Shown here: positions 1-8,999 of the stretch, piece after piece
Numbering within the stretch: position 1 is the stretch's first letter
Layout: every line of letters starts with the position of its first letter
Source of the DNA: a virus
Length of the DNA: 62,237 bases
Direction: 5' to 3' (one strand)
Virus record (IMG/VR): IMGVR_UViG_3300032289_001167
Coordinates: 1 to 62,237 of that record
Translations under genes and position numbers: made by a program
The notes under the pieces: model-generated
The model's database searches: none
What the model saw: the letters and a program-made list of their open reading frames with translations, nothing else
What the model was told of the DNA's origin: nothing

Positions 1-45
1 ATCACTTTTAGTGGCGCTTTTAGCGGCGTAGCGTACCTATCGTAG
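1..45 (+). CDS. 3' end of a truncated upstream gene
   Basis: Frame 1 is open from the first base and ends at a TAG at 43-45, giving a 14-residue tail (ITFSGAFSGVAYLS). It stops 9 nt before the next start and overlaps that gene's Shine-Dalgarno region, as expected for the last codons of an upstream virion gene in the same operon. The Ser/Gly/Phe-rich tail resembles fibre-type proteins, but the fragment is too short to assign. Confidence 0.4.
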   Translation: MTFSGAFSGVAYLS

Positions 46-54
46 GAGATGTAA

Positions 55-2121
55 ATGGCACGTAAATTTTTAACCCCCATAGACCTGGGTAAGAACGAGC
101 TTCAAAATGCCCGTATTCAAAACCTTGCGGGCTCTCCTGCATCCCCTGTTGCTGGTCAGGTTTACTACGACAGTACGGCTAACACGCTGTACTTCTACAA
201 TGGCACGGGCTGGGTTGGCGCTGGAGGTATGTCTGCTGGACCACTTGCATCTCGCCCTGCGGCAGGTTCAGGTAACGTAGGTACTTTCTACTACGCCACA
301 GACAACAAGCACATCTATTACTCAAATGGCTCTGTTTGGGCACAAAGCGATGAGTTTGGCGCTTCTACACCTGCTGACCTTGGAGCTACAGCCACAACTG
401 GTTCTGCAGAGACCTACTCTCGTTCTGACCACGTTCACCGCCATGCTGGAGCAGATCACTCAGCAATCAAGCTTAGTGATTTAAGCAACTCCCTAAGTGC
501 CAACGTTGACTTCAGCGCTTCTGGCTATACCATTCGCGCTACTGCTCCTGTAAACGCTCTTGATGTGGTTAACAAGAGTTATGTAGATAACATCTCTGCA
601 GGTCTTAATCCACACGATGCTGTAGAAGCTTGTACAACTGGAACTCTTGCCGCTACTTATACCGCTGGTTCTGCCGATGCTTCTGGCGGTACAGGTATTG
701 GGGCGTACATCCAAGCTTCTTCTAACGGTTTTCTTAGCATTGACGCTGTTAGCACTACCAGTAGTCCGATTTCTCTAACCACTGGTTCTCGTATTCTTGT
801 TAAAGATGGTGTCACTGCTGCTGCAGGTGCTGAGTCTATTGCTAACGGTGTTTACTATGTTGCTGCCGCTGGTGACATTGGCTCTGGCTCAACCCCTTGG
901 AAATTAACTCGCGCAATTGACATGGACAATAGTCCAGCAGGCGAGTTTATCTCTGGCGACTTTGTATTCGTATTAGGCGGTACACAGCACGCTAATCAGG
1001 GCTTTGTAATGAACTCCCCTGGAACAGGTACTCCAACAAACGCTATTAAAATTGGCACTGACCCTGTTAAGTGGACTCAGTTCTCTGGTGGCGGAACACT
1101 TACAGGCTCCTCTCCAATTAGCGTTTCTAATAACATTATTTCTGTAGGTCTTGCTTCTACATCTGCATTAGGTGTTGCGTCATTCCCAACCGCTCAGTTT
1201 AGTGTTGCATCTGGCGCGGTATCTATTTCCGCGCTTGCTGGCTCGTTAATCTCTGGAAATATTACAGGTAATGCTGCTAACGTAACAGGCACGGTTGATA
1301 TTGCTAACGGTGGTACTGGTCAAACAACTGCTACCCAAGCTGCCACTGCACTTGGGGTTGGAGCAACTTCAGTTGTTTCTTTTGGTGGCCTTACAATTAC
1401 AAACGCTACATCAACTAATTCTGTACCTCTTGTTGTAAAAGGTATAGAGAATCAATCTGAAGATTTGCAAGAATGGCAAAATCACTTAGGTACAACACTA
1501 GCAAGAGTTTCCTCAAGTGGTCAGGGTATTTTTACAAACATTTTTGCTGCTACTCTTAATAACACTTCGTCATCAACTAATTCTCAAATTACTTTAGCTT
1601 CGACTGGCTCAAACATTACAACTGCTGTTGCAACAAACGTGGCGTTAAAAGTACAAAATACACACGCTTCACCAAGTGGCGATTTAACTAGATGGTTAAA
1701 TACTAATGGAACTACAGTTGCGGCTGTATCGTTTGCGGGAAACATTACTGCTAACAGCATTTCTTCTTTGGGAACAGCACTATCTGTTGCTAATGGTGGT
1801 ACAGGTAATACTGCTACGGCTACCAATAACTACATTGCGGTTGGCGATGGCACTAAGTATGTACCTACTTCAACTACTGATGTACGTACGCTTTTAGGTA
1901 TTACTAGCGGTGTCACAAAAACAACGGGATCGCTGTCTTTCTCATCCACAACAACAGTTCCTGTAACTCATACATTGGCTACTACTGCGGTTCTAGTACA
2001 AACGTTTGATTCATCAGGCATTTTGGTGGATATGGATGTCACAGTTACTAACTCTACAACTGTTACATTTGCGGTAGCCGCTACTACGGCAAATTCTTTC
2101 TCTTACGTTATCATAGGGTAA
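55..2121 (+). CDS. Tail fibre / adhesin, 688 aa
   Basis: A probable tail-fibre or minor tail protein. The N-terminus ([19 protein letters not shown], then a short segment with [14 protein letters not shown]) is the type seen at the baseplate-anchoring end of many phage fibres. About residues 180-350 resemble the phage fibre domain that follows an 'NKSYVDN' motif. The module [19 protein letters not shown], common in fibre shafts, occurs near residue 420, and a related AANGGTGNTATA element lies near residue 580. The C-terminal 65 residues form a Thr/Val-rich beta tip also seen in the gene at 3375. Composition is Ser/Thr/Ala/Gly-rich with almost no Cys. The start is supported by AGGAG at 44-48. 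The exact receptor role is inference. Confidence 0.75.
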   Translation: MARKFLTPIDLGKNELQNARIQNLAGSPASPVAGQVYYDSTANTLYFYNGTGWVGAGGMSAGPLASRPAAGSGNVGTFYYATDNKHIYYSNGSVWAQSDEFGASTPADLGATATTGSAETYSRSDHVHRHAGADHSAIKLSDLSNSLSANVDFSASGYTIRATAPVNALDVVNKSYVDNISAGLNPHDAVEACTTGTLAATYTAGSADASGGTGIGAYIQASSNGFLSIDAVSTTSSPISLTTGSRILVKDGVTAAAGAESIANGVYYVAAAGDIGSGSTPWKLTRAIDMDNSPAGEFISGDFVFVLGGTQHANQGFVMNSPGTGTPTNAIKIGTDPVKWTQFSGGGTLTGSSPISVSNNIISVGLASTSALGVASFPTAQFSVASGAVSISALAGSLISGNITGNAANVTGTVDIANGGTGQTTATQAATALGVGATSVVSFGGLTITNATSTNSVPLVVKGIENQSEDLQEWQNHLGTTLARVSSSGQGIFTNIFAATLNNTSSSTNSQITLASTGSNITTAVATNVALKVQNTHASPSGDLTRWLNTNGTTVAAVSFAGNITANSISSLGTALSVANGGTGNTATATNNYIAVGDGTKYVPTSTTDVRTLLGITSGVTKTTGSLSFSSTTTVPVTHTLATTAVLVQTFDSSGILVDMDVTVTNSTTVTFAVAATTANSFSYVIIG

Positions 2122-2144
2122 ACTAGTTACTTAGGAGTTTAATT

Positions 2145-2756
2145 ATGGCACGTAGATTTTTATCAGCAATCAAACTGCTTACTGGATCAACCCCACCTGC
2201 AGGCACGGCTGGTGACACTTTTTTTGATACTGATACTAAAACTATTCAAGTACACGATGGAACCGCTTGGATAAACTCTGCCGTACAGGCAACAGATGGT
2301 GCTATTGGTGGTCGCGTATTTACTGGAGACACTGCTCCATCATCTCCAGTAATTGGTGATATTTGGATTGACTCTACGGGCACCTCTAGTGATTTTTACA
2401 CACAAGCCCAGTCTGATGCTAGATATACCCTGCAATACCCAGTTACCAACGAAATAACAAGTACTACCTACACACTTGTTCTTGGCGATGTTGGTGAATA
2501 TGTTGAAATGAATAACGCTTCTGCAAATACTTTAACTGTCCCGCCTAATTCAAGTGTGGCTTTTCCTATTGGAACACAGGTAACAGTAATCCAAACTAAC
2601 GCTGGAACAACTACTATTGCTCCTGGGTCTGGCGTTACTATTAATTACTTTTCTCCAACAAGTGCTGGAACTCGGACACTTAAAGCTCGATGGGCTGCTG
2701 CAACTCTAATTAAACGTGCTACTGATACTTGGGTATTGATTGGAAACTTGACCTAA
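2145..2756 (+). CDS. Short tail fibre-like protein
   Basis: 203 aa. The N-terminus MARRFLSAIKLLTGS parallels [11 protein letters not shown] of the preceding gene, so the two probably share an anchoring element. The next 50 residues (GDTFFDTDTKTIQVHDGTAWI, shortened here) are a common fibre-head pattern. The C-terminal half (TLTVPPNSSVAFPIGTQVTV and the ending TWVLIGNLT) is a compact beta domain typical of the tips of phage adhesins. AGGAG at 2132-2136 supports the start. Likely a paralogous or accessory fibre; function inferred from architecture only. Confidence 0.65.
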   Translation: MARRFLSAIKLLTGSTPPAGTAGDTFFDTDTKTIQVHDGTAWINSAVQATDGAIGGRVFTGDTAPSSPVIGDIWIDSTGTSSDFYTQAQSDARYTLQYPVTNEITSTTYTLVLGDVGEYVEMNNASANTLTVPPNSSVAFPIGTQVTVIQTNAGTTTIAPGSGVTINYFSPTSAGTRTLKARWAAATLIKRATDTWVLIGNLT

Positions 2757-3361
2757 TGATTAATGTAGGTGTAGTAGCAGGAAGTATTGCTTCAGCAGTT
2801 GCTCCAAGTGCCCCGCAGTCATTTACAGCAACTGCAGTTAGTGGTGGTACATCTGTAAACTTAAGTTGGGCTGCCCCAGCTACCAATGGTGGCGCCGCTA
2901 TTACCAGTTACACGCTTAAACGCGGAGCTACAACAATCTACACGGGAGCAGGAACATCTTTTACTGACACTGGTTTAACTCCTCAAACTGCTTACTCGTA
3001 CACAGTTCTTGCCACTAACTCTGTTGGTAACGGTCCTACTGCATCTGCAAGTGCTACAACTTCTGCTGGTGTTCCAAGTGCCCCATCATTAACTGGGTAT
3101 CTTTATTCTCAGGGGGATAGCGAATATTCAACAATTCATCAGGTATCTTGGAGTGTTCCTGCAAATAACGGTAGTGCAATTACAGGATATACACTGCAGT
3201 ACTTTGATGGGTCATCATGGGCTTTATATAGCACATTTAATAGCGCTACAACCAGCACTTTTGTTGGAGTAGACATTGGTGGAGGTTACGACATTAGAGT
3301 GTACGCAGTTAACGCCATCGGTAATGGGACTCCAAGTAATACGTATTTTGTTTATTTTTAA
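2756..3361 (+). CDS. Two-FN3-domain virion protein
   Basis: 201 aa, starting at the ATG that overlaps the upstream TAA (TAATG). An upstream in-frame ATG at 2729 would overlap the previous gene and is less likely. A short hydrophobic lead is followed by two fibronectin type III repeats, about residues 18-110 (SAPQSFTATAVSGGTSVNLSW, trimmed) and 112-201 (WSVPANNGSAITGYTLQYF). FN3 repeats are common on phage tails, where they are thought to mediate weak glycan or cell-surface binding. Located between two fibre-like genes. Confidence 0.65.
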   Translation: MINVGVVAGSIASAVAPSAPQSFTATAVSGGTSVNLSWAAPATNGGAAITSYTLKRGATTIYTGAGTSFTDTGLTPQTAYSYTVLATNSVGNGPTASASATTSAGVPSAPSLTGYLYSQGDSEYSTIHQVSWSVPANNGSAITGYTLQYFDGSSWALYSTFNSATTSTFVGVDIGGGYDIRVYAVNAIGNGTPSNTYFVYF

Positions 3362-3374
3362 GGATGGTTAAATA

Positions 3375-4073
3375 ATGGCAGTTAAAAGATGGAACGGTAC
3401 AGCTTGGGTAACTCAGGCAGGAGCTATTGCGGCAACAAGCGCTAATACTGTTAGTACTATTGTTCAACGTGATGGTTCAGGCAATTTTAGCGCTGGCGCA
3501 ATTACAGCTACGTCTGTTACAGCTACATCTGTTAGCGGTAGGATAGATGCACTCTATGATGCAACGGCTGACTATGGTGTAAGAATTAGAGCAGCATCAG
3601 GTGACCCTTATGAGCGAGCAGAATTAAAGTTTACAAATAACGATGCCAGCGCTACACATCTTTTTTTAACAGGAGATGTAGACGGAGTTGTACTAGATAG
3701 TAGTTCGGGCTTTATACAACTAAATGGAACTACTAATGGAAGTTTTACAGGATTTTTAACTGGTACTGCAACTAGCGCAAATAGCGCAACTAGCGCAACT
3801 AGCGCAAGTACCGATAGTGCAGGTATTACGCTTAGAGGTGCTAGAGGTGGAACTGGTACAACGTCATCAGGCTCAACCTTAACTGTGACTCACAGCCTTG
3901 GAACTACCCCAACAGCAGTTGTAGCAACTGTTCGCAATACTGCTTACAGCTCATCACTTAATACAAACATTTTTGTAAGTACAGCACCTAGTTCAACAAC
4001 ATTTACAGTTTTTGCCAACAATGGCGCAGGTGGTGCAGTTGCAGCTACCTTTGGATGGATAGCGATAAGATAA
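3375..4073 (+). CDS. Tail fibre-like protein, 232 aa
   Basis: The N-terminus MAVKRWNGTAWVTQAGA and the motif RDGSGNFSAGAITATSV are classic phage-fibre shaft elements. A low-complexity stretch around residues 130-150 is encoded by tandem copies of 'actagcgca' (3772-3810), giving repeated ATSA units. The C-terminal 80 residues (HSLGTTPTAVVATV to FGWIAIR) resemble the tip of the gene at 55. AAGGA at 3360-3364 precedes the start. Probably a further adhesin component. Confidence 0.6.
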   Translation: MAVKRWNGTAWVTQAGAIAATSANTVSTIVQRDGSGNFSAGAITATSVTATSVSGRIDALYDATADYGVRIRAASGDPYERAELKFTNNDASATHLFLTGDVDGVVLDSSSGFIQLNGTTNGSFTGFLTGTATSANSATSATSASTDSAGITLRGARGGTGTTSSGSTLTVTHSLGTTPTAVVATVRNTAYSSSLNTNIFVSTAPSSTTFTVFANNGAGGAVAATFGWIAIR

Positions 4074-4252
4074 TGGATGAGATAATGAACGATTACATTT
4101 GGTACGACATAACATGTCACACAGAGGGTTGCGAACATCAAGACGTAACTATACATGGTGATGGTCCTGTAGGGACTGAATTTATGTGTGGTCCATGCGG
4201 TCAAAGAGTAACTGACTGGAAAGTTTCAGAAAACCAAACAGATGGCTTGTAG
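4073..4252 (+). CDS. Small zinc-ribbon protein
   Basis: 59 aa, starting at the ATG that overlaps the upstream TAA (an in-frame ATG also exists at 4055). Two Cys pairs, CHTEGC near residue 15 and CGPC near residue 45, suggest a zinc ribbon. It lies in an overlapping chain of small genes after the fibres. Function not recognised. Confidence 0.6.
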   Translation: MDEIMNDYIWYDITCHTEGCEHQDVTIHGDGPVGTEFMCGPCGQRVTDWKVSENQTDGL

Positions 4253-4343
4253 AACAGGTTGCCCTACCCAAGATCACGCTGACTATGGCGAGTGCTTATT
4301 TGCTGCTCGTATTAATATAGATAAGAGTAGTTTGAGGCCATAA
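4242..4343 (+). CDS. 33-aa Cys/His microprotein
   Basis: ATG at 4242, TAA at 4341-4343, product MACRTGCPTQDHADYGECLF followed by 13 more residues. It overlaps the stop of the preceding gene and its own stop overlaps the next ATG (TAATG), so it fits the coupled chain exactly. The motif CRTGCPTQDH..YGEC places three Cys and a His as possible metal ligands. I recall similar tiny ORFs from actinobacteriophage genomes but cannot verify this here. Role unknown. Confidence 0.6.
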   Translation: MACRTGCPTQDHADYGECLFAARINIDKSSLRP

Positions 4344-4858
4344 TGAGTAGACCGTATACACCTGGCGGTAGGTTTGATACCGACTTTGAGCATTCCGAAA
4401 TCCACGATGCCATTACTAAAGACCTAACTAACCCAGTAGGTACTGAGGTTTTGTGGTATAGATTTAACTCTGCGGCTACTGTGGTTGATCCAATTTATGA
4501 TGTTGGCAGCAGCGCTGGCGTAGGCCGTCAATGGTATTCCCCAGTTACCCTACCTGTTATTAGGGCGGTTATTAAGCATGGAACTGTGGAGCACAGCCAC
4601 GAGGGTTTCTACAACGCTGACGCTGTACACCTTACTATTGATAAAGAAGAACTTTCTAGACTACTTCCGACAGTATTTAATAACCCTGACCCATTAAATC
4701 GTGACCGTATTATTTGGCAAAATCAGGTTTATCGCCCAATTTTGTCTCAGCTACGTGGTATTGTATTAGAGAAGTTTACCGTGGTCTCTTTGGATTGTCG
4801 TCAGATTATGCCCGAAGAAATGGTCAACGACTCTCAATTTCAAGCTTACGCAAACTAG
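4343..4858 (+). CDS. Hypothetical virion-module protein, 171 aa
   Basis: Starts at an ATG overlapping the upstream stop. Sequence begins MSRPYTPGGRFDTDFEHSE and has a mixed alpha/beta character with a central segment (VGTEVLWYRFN, GRQWYSPVTLPVIRAVIKHG). No catalytic motif is visible. Position near structural genes and size are compatible with a neck or head-tail joining protein, but no family is recognised, so this is only a positional guess. Confidence 0.5.
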   Translation: MSRPYTPGGRFDTDFEHSEIHDAITKDLTNPVGTEVLWYRFNSAATVVDPIYDVGSSAGVGRQWYSPVTLPVIRAVIKHGTVEHSHEGFYNADAVHLTIDKEELSRLLPTVFNNPDPLNRDRIIWQNQVYRPILSQLRGIVLEKFTVVSLDCRQIMPEEMVNDSQFQAYAN

Positions 4859-4866
4859 GAGTTATT

Positions 4867-5037
4867 ATGTGCGCACCGTGTGGATGTGGAAAGAAAAAAG
4901 GCGAGCCTGGCTACGGCAAAGGTAAGGGAGCAGCAAAGAAGCTATCCCCAAAGCAAAGCAAGATTGCTGGAAAAGCTGGTAACCCAAATAAAATTGATGC
5001 TGCTGATTTAGCCGCACTACGAAAGAAGAAAAAATAA
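4867..5037 (+). CDS. Cys/Lys-rich microprotein 1
   Basis: 56 aa starting at ATG 4867, with AGGAG at 4857-4861. The N-terminus MCAPCGCGKKKGEPGYGKGK holds a CxxCxC cluster followed by a strongly basic Lys/Gly/Ala tail ending KKKK. It is the first of three consecutive proteins of this design (also 5037 and 5153). A metal-binding head with a nucleic-acid-binding tail is plausible. Function unknown. Confidence 0.6.
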   Translation: MCAPCGCGKKKGEPGYGKGKGAAKKLSPKQSKIAGKAGNPNKIDAADLAALRKKKK

Positions 5038-5153
5038 TGTGCGCAACTTGTGGCTGTGGCGCCCCAAAAAACAAGCACGGTGAAAAAACACTAGCCGCTG
5101 CTAATAAAAAGTTTGCTAAGAAAACTACTACTAAGAAAGCTGGTAAGAAATAA
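5037..5153 (+). CDS. Cys/Lys-rich microprotein 2
   Basis: 38 aa, ATG at 5037 overlapping the previous TAA and ending at 5153 in another TAATG. It begins MCATCGCGAPKNKHGEK and ends in a Lys/Thr-rich tail (KKTTTKKAGKK). Same architecture as its neighbours, suggesting tandem duplication and divergence. Too short for automated calling but fully embedded in the translationally coupled chain. Confidence 0.6.
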   Translation: MCATCGCGAPKNKHGEKTLAAANKKFAKKTTTKKAGKK

Positions 5154-5365
5154 TGTGTAAAAAATGCGGTAAGGCAAAGTGTGCATGTGGTCCAATGAAG
5201 GCTGCAGACAAGAAGCAAGATGCTAAGGCAATGAAGGGCATGTCCCCAGCTCAAAAAGCTAAGTTTGAAAAAGAAGATAAGAAAATGGACAAGAAGCCAA
5301 TGTCCCGCAAAGAGGACACTAAGAAAGACAACGCTCTTGCCAAGAAGATTAAGGGTAAGAAGTAA
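5153..5365 (+). CDS. Cys/Lys-rich microprotein 3
   Basis: 70 aa beginning MCKKCGKAKCACGPMKAADK: four Cys in the first 12 residues, then a highly charged Lys/Asp/Glu/Met/Ala tail with no predicted hydrophobic core. It is joined to both neighbours by TAATG overlaps. Probably a disordered basic protein with a small metal site; possibly virion-associated DNA-binding, which is inference. Confidence 0.6.
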   Translation: MCKKCGKAKCACGPMKAADKKQDAKAMKGMSPAQKAKFEKEDKKMDKKPMSRKEDTKKDNALAKKIKGKK

Positions 5366-5655
5366 TGGCAATTGTATGTGCAGCATTTACTGTAGCAACT
5401 ACGCCTACTTTAATTGCAGAAATTCCTGAGGGAAACCCAAGCACCGCAGTTCAAATATCTAATACCGATACAGCCGCTCTATTTTTAGGTACTAATTTAG
5501 TAGACCATAACTACACAGGTAACAGAGGCGTTAGAATGAACCAAAATACTAACCTGCAACTTTGGTTAAACGCGGGAGACAAACTTTACGCTATATCGGG
5601 CGCTGGCACTGCTACTAACGCTGTTAGTGTTTTGTTTTCTAAAATTGTTGGCTAA
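5365..5655 (+). CDS. Small beta-rich structural protein
   Basis: 96 aa, MAIVCAAFTVATTPTLIAEI..., with alternating hydrophobic residues and the C-terminal motif GDKLYAISGAGTATNAVSVLF. The pattern suggests a compact beta-sandwich like small phage decoration or head-fibre proteins. Starts in a TAATG overlap. Family not recognised with certainty. Confidence 0.5.
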   Translation: MAIVCAAFTVATTPTLIAEIPEGNPSTAVQISNTDTAALFLGTNLVDHNYTGNRGVRMNQNTNLQLWLNAGDKLYAISGAGTATNAVSVLFSKIVG

Positions 5656-5909
5656 TGGCTAAAACAGAAGGGTATTTTGATACCAACCCGTATCGTAATT
5701 CAAAGTGCCCGTCTTGTAGTAAAAGACGGAATAGCTTTGGCAAATGCGCAGACGACAGTTGCAGTAAAAACTACGTAAAGGCTTCTTGCGGGGGTTGCGG
5801 TAGAGATAAGATGCAGTCCTATCATAAAGCGGACTCTACTTTTCCTAGGCCAGACTTGGATAAAAGACCATGTAGGACCTGTAACTCAAAAGAAGTTACG
5901 TATAACTAA
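5655..5909 (+). CDS. Multi-zinc-ribbon protein, 84 aa
   Basis: Contains CPSC near residue 16, CADDSC near residue 28, CGGC near residue 43 and CRTC near residue 74, spaced as two or three zinc ribbons. Basic overall. It is the last gene of the leftmost operon and is followed 10 nt later by a strong terminator. Function unknown; nucleic-acid binding is plausible. Confidence 0.6.
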   Translation: MAKTEGYFDTNPYRNSKCPSCSKRRNSFGKCADDSCSKNYVKASCGGCGRDKMQSYHKADSTFPRPDLDKRPCRTCNSKEVTYN

Positions 5910-5918
5910 GACTGATTT

Positions 5919-5940
5919 AGCGGGCGAAAGCCCGCTTTTT
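5919..5940 (+). terminator. Rho-independent terminator
   Basis: A perfect 7-bp stem (AGCGGGC/GCCCGCT) with a GAAA tetraloop is followed by TTTTT. It separates the fibre/microprotein operon from the tail operon. Confidence 0.9.
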
Positions 5941-6024
5941 CATTTATCCTTATAAGTAGTTCCACTGCAGGAACTGAAATACCCACTGCGAATACCCCTG
6001 CTACTCCTACAAGGAGATTTACCA

Positions 6025-6153
6025 ATGGCTAATGAGAACATATCTCAAGGCTCTTTCTCTGATTTTTATCAGGGGGCAGTTTCAGGCGATTCCACAATGG
6101 TAAATATGTTAGCTTATTACTTGGGTGTTTTACGCGGTGGGGGAATGCGTTAA
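6025..6153 (+). CDS. 42-aa protein before the tail genes
   Basis: MANENISQGSFSDFYQGAVS and 22 further residues, ending GGGMR. The start is preceded by AAGGAG at 6011-6016 and the TAA overlaps the next ATG. No motif recognised. As first gene of the tail operon it may be a small structural or assembly factor. The 115 nt upstream (5910-6024) hold only the terminator and this ribosome-binding site. Confidence 0.55.
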   Translation: MANENISQGSFSDFYQGAVSGDSTMVNMLAYYLGVLRGGGMR

Positions 6154-6779
6154 TGTTTTTATTAGCTGAGGACGCTGCTCTTAAATCTTATTTATCAGGC
6201 ATTACGGTTGCCGATGAAAAAAATCCAACCCGCTCAGTAGGTGTATGGTTTGGCTACCCTGATGTAGAAATTCGTGAGCAAACCTATCCTTTTATTACTC
6301 TTGATTTACTTTCTGTGCGCAACGCTGTTGAGCGCCAGATGTCTGGGGAAATTTATGATGGAAATTACTCAGGTACAATCGCCCCTGTAAATAATAGGTT
6401 TTATAAGTATGAAGTACCAGTTGCTTATGATTTATTGTATCAAGTAACCTCTTACTCCAGACATCCGCGGCATGATCGCGCTATAATTTTTCAGTTAAGC
6501 CAAAAGTTTCCTGGCATGCGTGGGCACTTACCTGTTCCAAATGAGCTAGGAACATCCATAGCTTACCGCCATATGTTCCTTGAGAGCACAATGAAAAGCG
6601 ATAAAGCCGAAGGTGAAAACGGAAATAAAAGACTTTTACGTAATATTTATACCATCAGAGTGATGAGTGAAATGACTCCTCCAACCGCTGCCCCTACCTA
6701 TATTCCTGGTGTAACAACCGTTTTGGTGAACCAACAGAATACTCCTACAGTTCCCGCAAATAAAACAATCGTTAAATAA
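6153..6779 (+). CDS. Putative tail terminator / neck protein
   Basis: 208 aa. In contractile-tailed phages the gene directly upstream of the sheath usually encodes the tail completion or neck protein that caps the tube, and size and position fit. The sequence has the beta-rich central part of such proteins (QTYPFITLDLLSVRNAVERQ, YEVPVAYDLLYQVTSYSRHP) and a Pro/Thr-rich C-terminal tail. Assignment is from synteny; no diagnostic motif. Confidence 0.5.
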   Translation: MFLLAEDAALKSYLSGITVADEKNPTRSVGVWFGYPDVEIREQTYPFITLDLLSVRNAVERQMSGEIYDGNYSGTIAPVNNRFYKYEVPVAYDLLYQVTSYSRHPRHDRAIIFQLSQKFPGMRGHLPVPNELGTSIAYRHMFLESTMKSDKAEGENGNKRLLRNIYTIRVMSEMTPPTAAPTYIPGVTTVLVNQQNTPTVPANKTIVK

Positions 6780-6805
6780 CTATTAACCCTTTCTAAGGAG
6801 AAATT

Positions 6806-8986
6806 ATGGCTTACAATAAGCCTGGCGTGTACGTCGAAGAGACACTTACACCTAACGTGCCTGTTGCCCCAACGGTTGCTGACTCAGTAGCAGCTTTTAT
6901 TGGTAGAGCAGACCGTGGACCTACTGAAGTTGTAGGCGGTAACGTTGTTGGTATCCCTACTTTTGTTAACAGTTGGTCTGACTTTGTTAACAATTTTAGT
7001 TTTGGATCATCTCTTAATACTTTTAGTGGTGCAGGACTTGGCATTACAACTTCAGCAACTTCCGCGGCCTATGTAGCCAATACCCCTAACTCCGTAATTA
7101 CTGTAAATTCAACTAGCAACGTAGTTGTTGGGATGACTGTTTCAGGAACTGGTATTGAACCAACCGCAACTGTAACAAGCATTTCTGGAACAGATGTAAC
7201 TTTGTCTCTACCAATTACAGCAACTGTTTCTGGAAATGTTAACTTTGCCAATAACTCTTTAAAGTACGCAGTAAAGTCTTTCTTTGATAATGGTGGCGGT
7301 GGCGCTTATGTTCTTCGAGAAGTTAATACTGATGCGGTACGAGCCTCAGTTTCTTTTCGCGACAGTAATGGCGCTATTACCCAAGCTTACAGCTGGCAGT
7401 TTGAAGCTATTTCTGCTAGTAAAGTAGTTAGAATTACTAGCGCTACTGCTGGTCAATTTACTGGCGCTCTTGTTGGTGACTCCGTTTCATTTTCAGGAAT
7501 TACTCTTACTAACTATCTTTTCCTTAATAGTAACCGCTGGGTTATTGCTGCTGTAGATGGCACTGGAACTACTTTAGACATTGTTTACAACGGCGCTAGC
7601 TTTGCTCAAGCATCTCAAGCTCTTGGTACCGCAATTGTTATTACTAATGCTGTGGTTAGCGCTACTGCTTCTTTAACCGTTACGGCTAAAGATCACGGCG
7701 AATGGGGAAATAATGTATGGGTAGGTATTTACCCTAATAATAACGCTGGTTACTTTGACCTGCATGTTTTCTACTCAACTACTGCTACTACATCAACCGC
7801 ACTTACTGATGTTAACCGAGTTGAACGATTTGTTAAGCTAAGCATGGACACCACAGACGCTCGGTATGTAATTAATAACGTATCTTCTAAATGGATTACT
7901 GTTACAGATGCAGGCTCTGCCGCAACTGGATACGCGGACCTTCCTGCGTTTACAGGTACTTGGTCAACTTCACCAACAGCCGTAAGTATTAATAGCACTT
8001 CTGGAGCACTAAATTGGAACTCAATAGGCTTTGATACTAGTGTTGTTAGCGCCGCTCGTCTAGGCGTTACTAGTACTACCAATAATACTTTAGCTGGTAC
8101 TGCTGGAGCTTCAGGTATTGCAACCCCAGTTGCTGCTACTACAACAATTCCACGCCTTGATAGCTTGACATTCCCGCTTATCCTTAATTTCCCTGCTAGG
8201 ACTGACGCTACAACAGTTAATGCGTTAACCACATATGCAGCAACTCGTACAGATTCATTTGTAGTTATTGATACAAAAAATGATACTGTAACTAACACGC
8301 TTGCAGCAATTGCTGGATACACTACTAATCAAAATTATGGTGCTGTTTACTACCCTAATATTGTTATTGCTGAACCAGCTTCAACCACTGGGCAGACTAG
8401 GTTAATCCCGTCTGGTGGTGCAGTTGCGGCCCTGTACACAATTACAGATACTTCTCGCGGCGTGTTTAAAGCGCCTGCTGGGTCTCAGACTCGAATATCC
8501 TCAGCGGTATCTGTGCAAGCATTAACTAGTGATGAGTTTAACCGAGTTGGAGGAACTACTCCAAACTTAAACATTATTCGTTTTGTTCCTGGAGCGGGTA
8601 TCTGTGTTATGGGCGCTCGCACGCTTAAGAGTAACTCCTCAGATATTTATGTACCAGTTCGTCGCTCATTAAACTACCTATCGTACAACTTGCGTAGTAT
8701 CACTCAGTTTGCAGTATTTGAACCTAATGATGCAAACCTTTGGTCGCGTGTAAATGCTGTAGTTACTGGGTTCTTGGATGACTTCTGGCGTGCAGGCGGA
8801 TTGGCTGGAGCTTCTTCAAGCGCAGCTTATTTTGTTAAGTGCAATGAAACAATTAATACTCCTGCAGTAATTAATGCTGGAGAACTTCGAATTGAAGTTG
8901 GTGTAGCGTTACAACGCCCAGCAGAGTTCGTAATTATTACAATTGGTCAAATTGATGGTGGCGCAACAGTCACCACTTCTATTTAA
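6806..8986 (+). CDS. Contractile tail sheath protein
   Basis: 726 aa. The N-terminus MAYNKPGVYVEETLTPNVPV carries the PGVYVEE signature of phage tail sheaths, followed by VAAFIGRADRGPTE. The C-terminal domain (SDIYVPVRRSLNYLSYNLRS, AVVTGFLDDFWRAGGLAG, LRIEVGVALQRPAEFVIITI) is the conserved sheath core that forms the extended strand mesh around the tube. A beta-rich insert near residues 80-150 (VVVGMTVSGTGIEPTATVTS) is probably surface-exposed. AAGGAG precedes the ATG. The following tube gene confirms the assignment. Confidence 0.93.
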   Translation: MAYNKPGVYVEETLTPNVPVAPTVADSVAAFIGRADRGPTEVVGGNVVGIPTFVNSWSDFVNNFSFGSSLNTFSGAGLGITTSATSAAYVANTPNSVITVNSTSNVVVGMTVSGTGIEPTATVTSISGTDVTLSLPITATVSGNVNFANNSLKYAVKSFFDNGGGGAYVLREVNTDAVRASVSFRDSNGAITQAYSWQFEAISASKVVRITSATAGQFTGALVGDSVSFSGITLTNYLFLNSNRWVIAAVDGTGTTLDIVYNGASFAQASQALGTAIVITNAVVSATASLTVTAKDHGEWGNNVWVGIYPNNNAGYFDLHVFYSTTATTSTALTDVNRVERFVKLSMDTTDARYVINNVSSKWITVTDAGSAATGYADLPAFTGTWSTSPTAVSINSTSGALNWNSIGFDTSVVSAARLGVTSTTNNTLAGTAGASGIATPVAATTTIPRLDSLTFPLILNFPARTDATTVNALTTYAATRTDSFVVIDTKNDTVTNTLAAIAGYTTNQNYGAVYYPNIVIAEPASTTGQTRLIPSGGAVAALYTITDTSRGVFKAPAGSQTRISSAVSVQALTSDEFNRVGGTTPNLNIIRFVPGAGICVMGARTLKSNSSDIYVPVRRSLNYLSYNLRSITQFAVFEPNDANLWSRVNAVVTGFLDDFWRAGGLAGASSSAAYFVKCNETINTPAVINAGELRIEVGVALQRPAEFVIITIGQIDGGATVTTSI

Positions 8987-8999
8987 GGAAATATGAACA

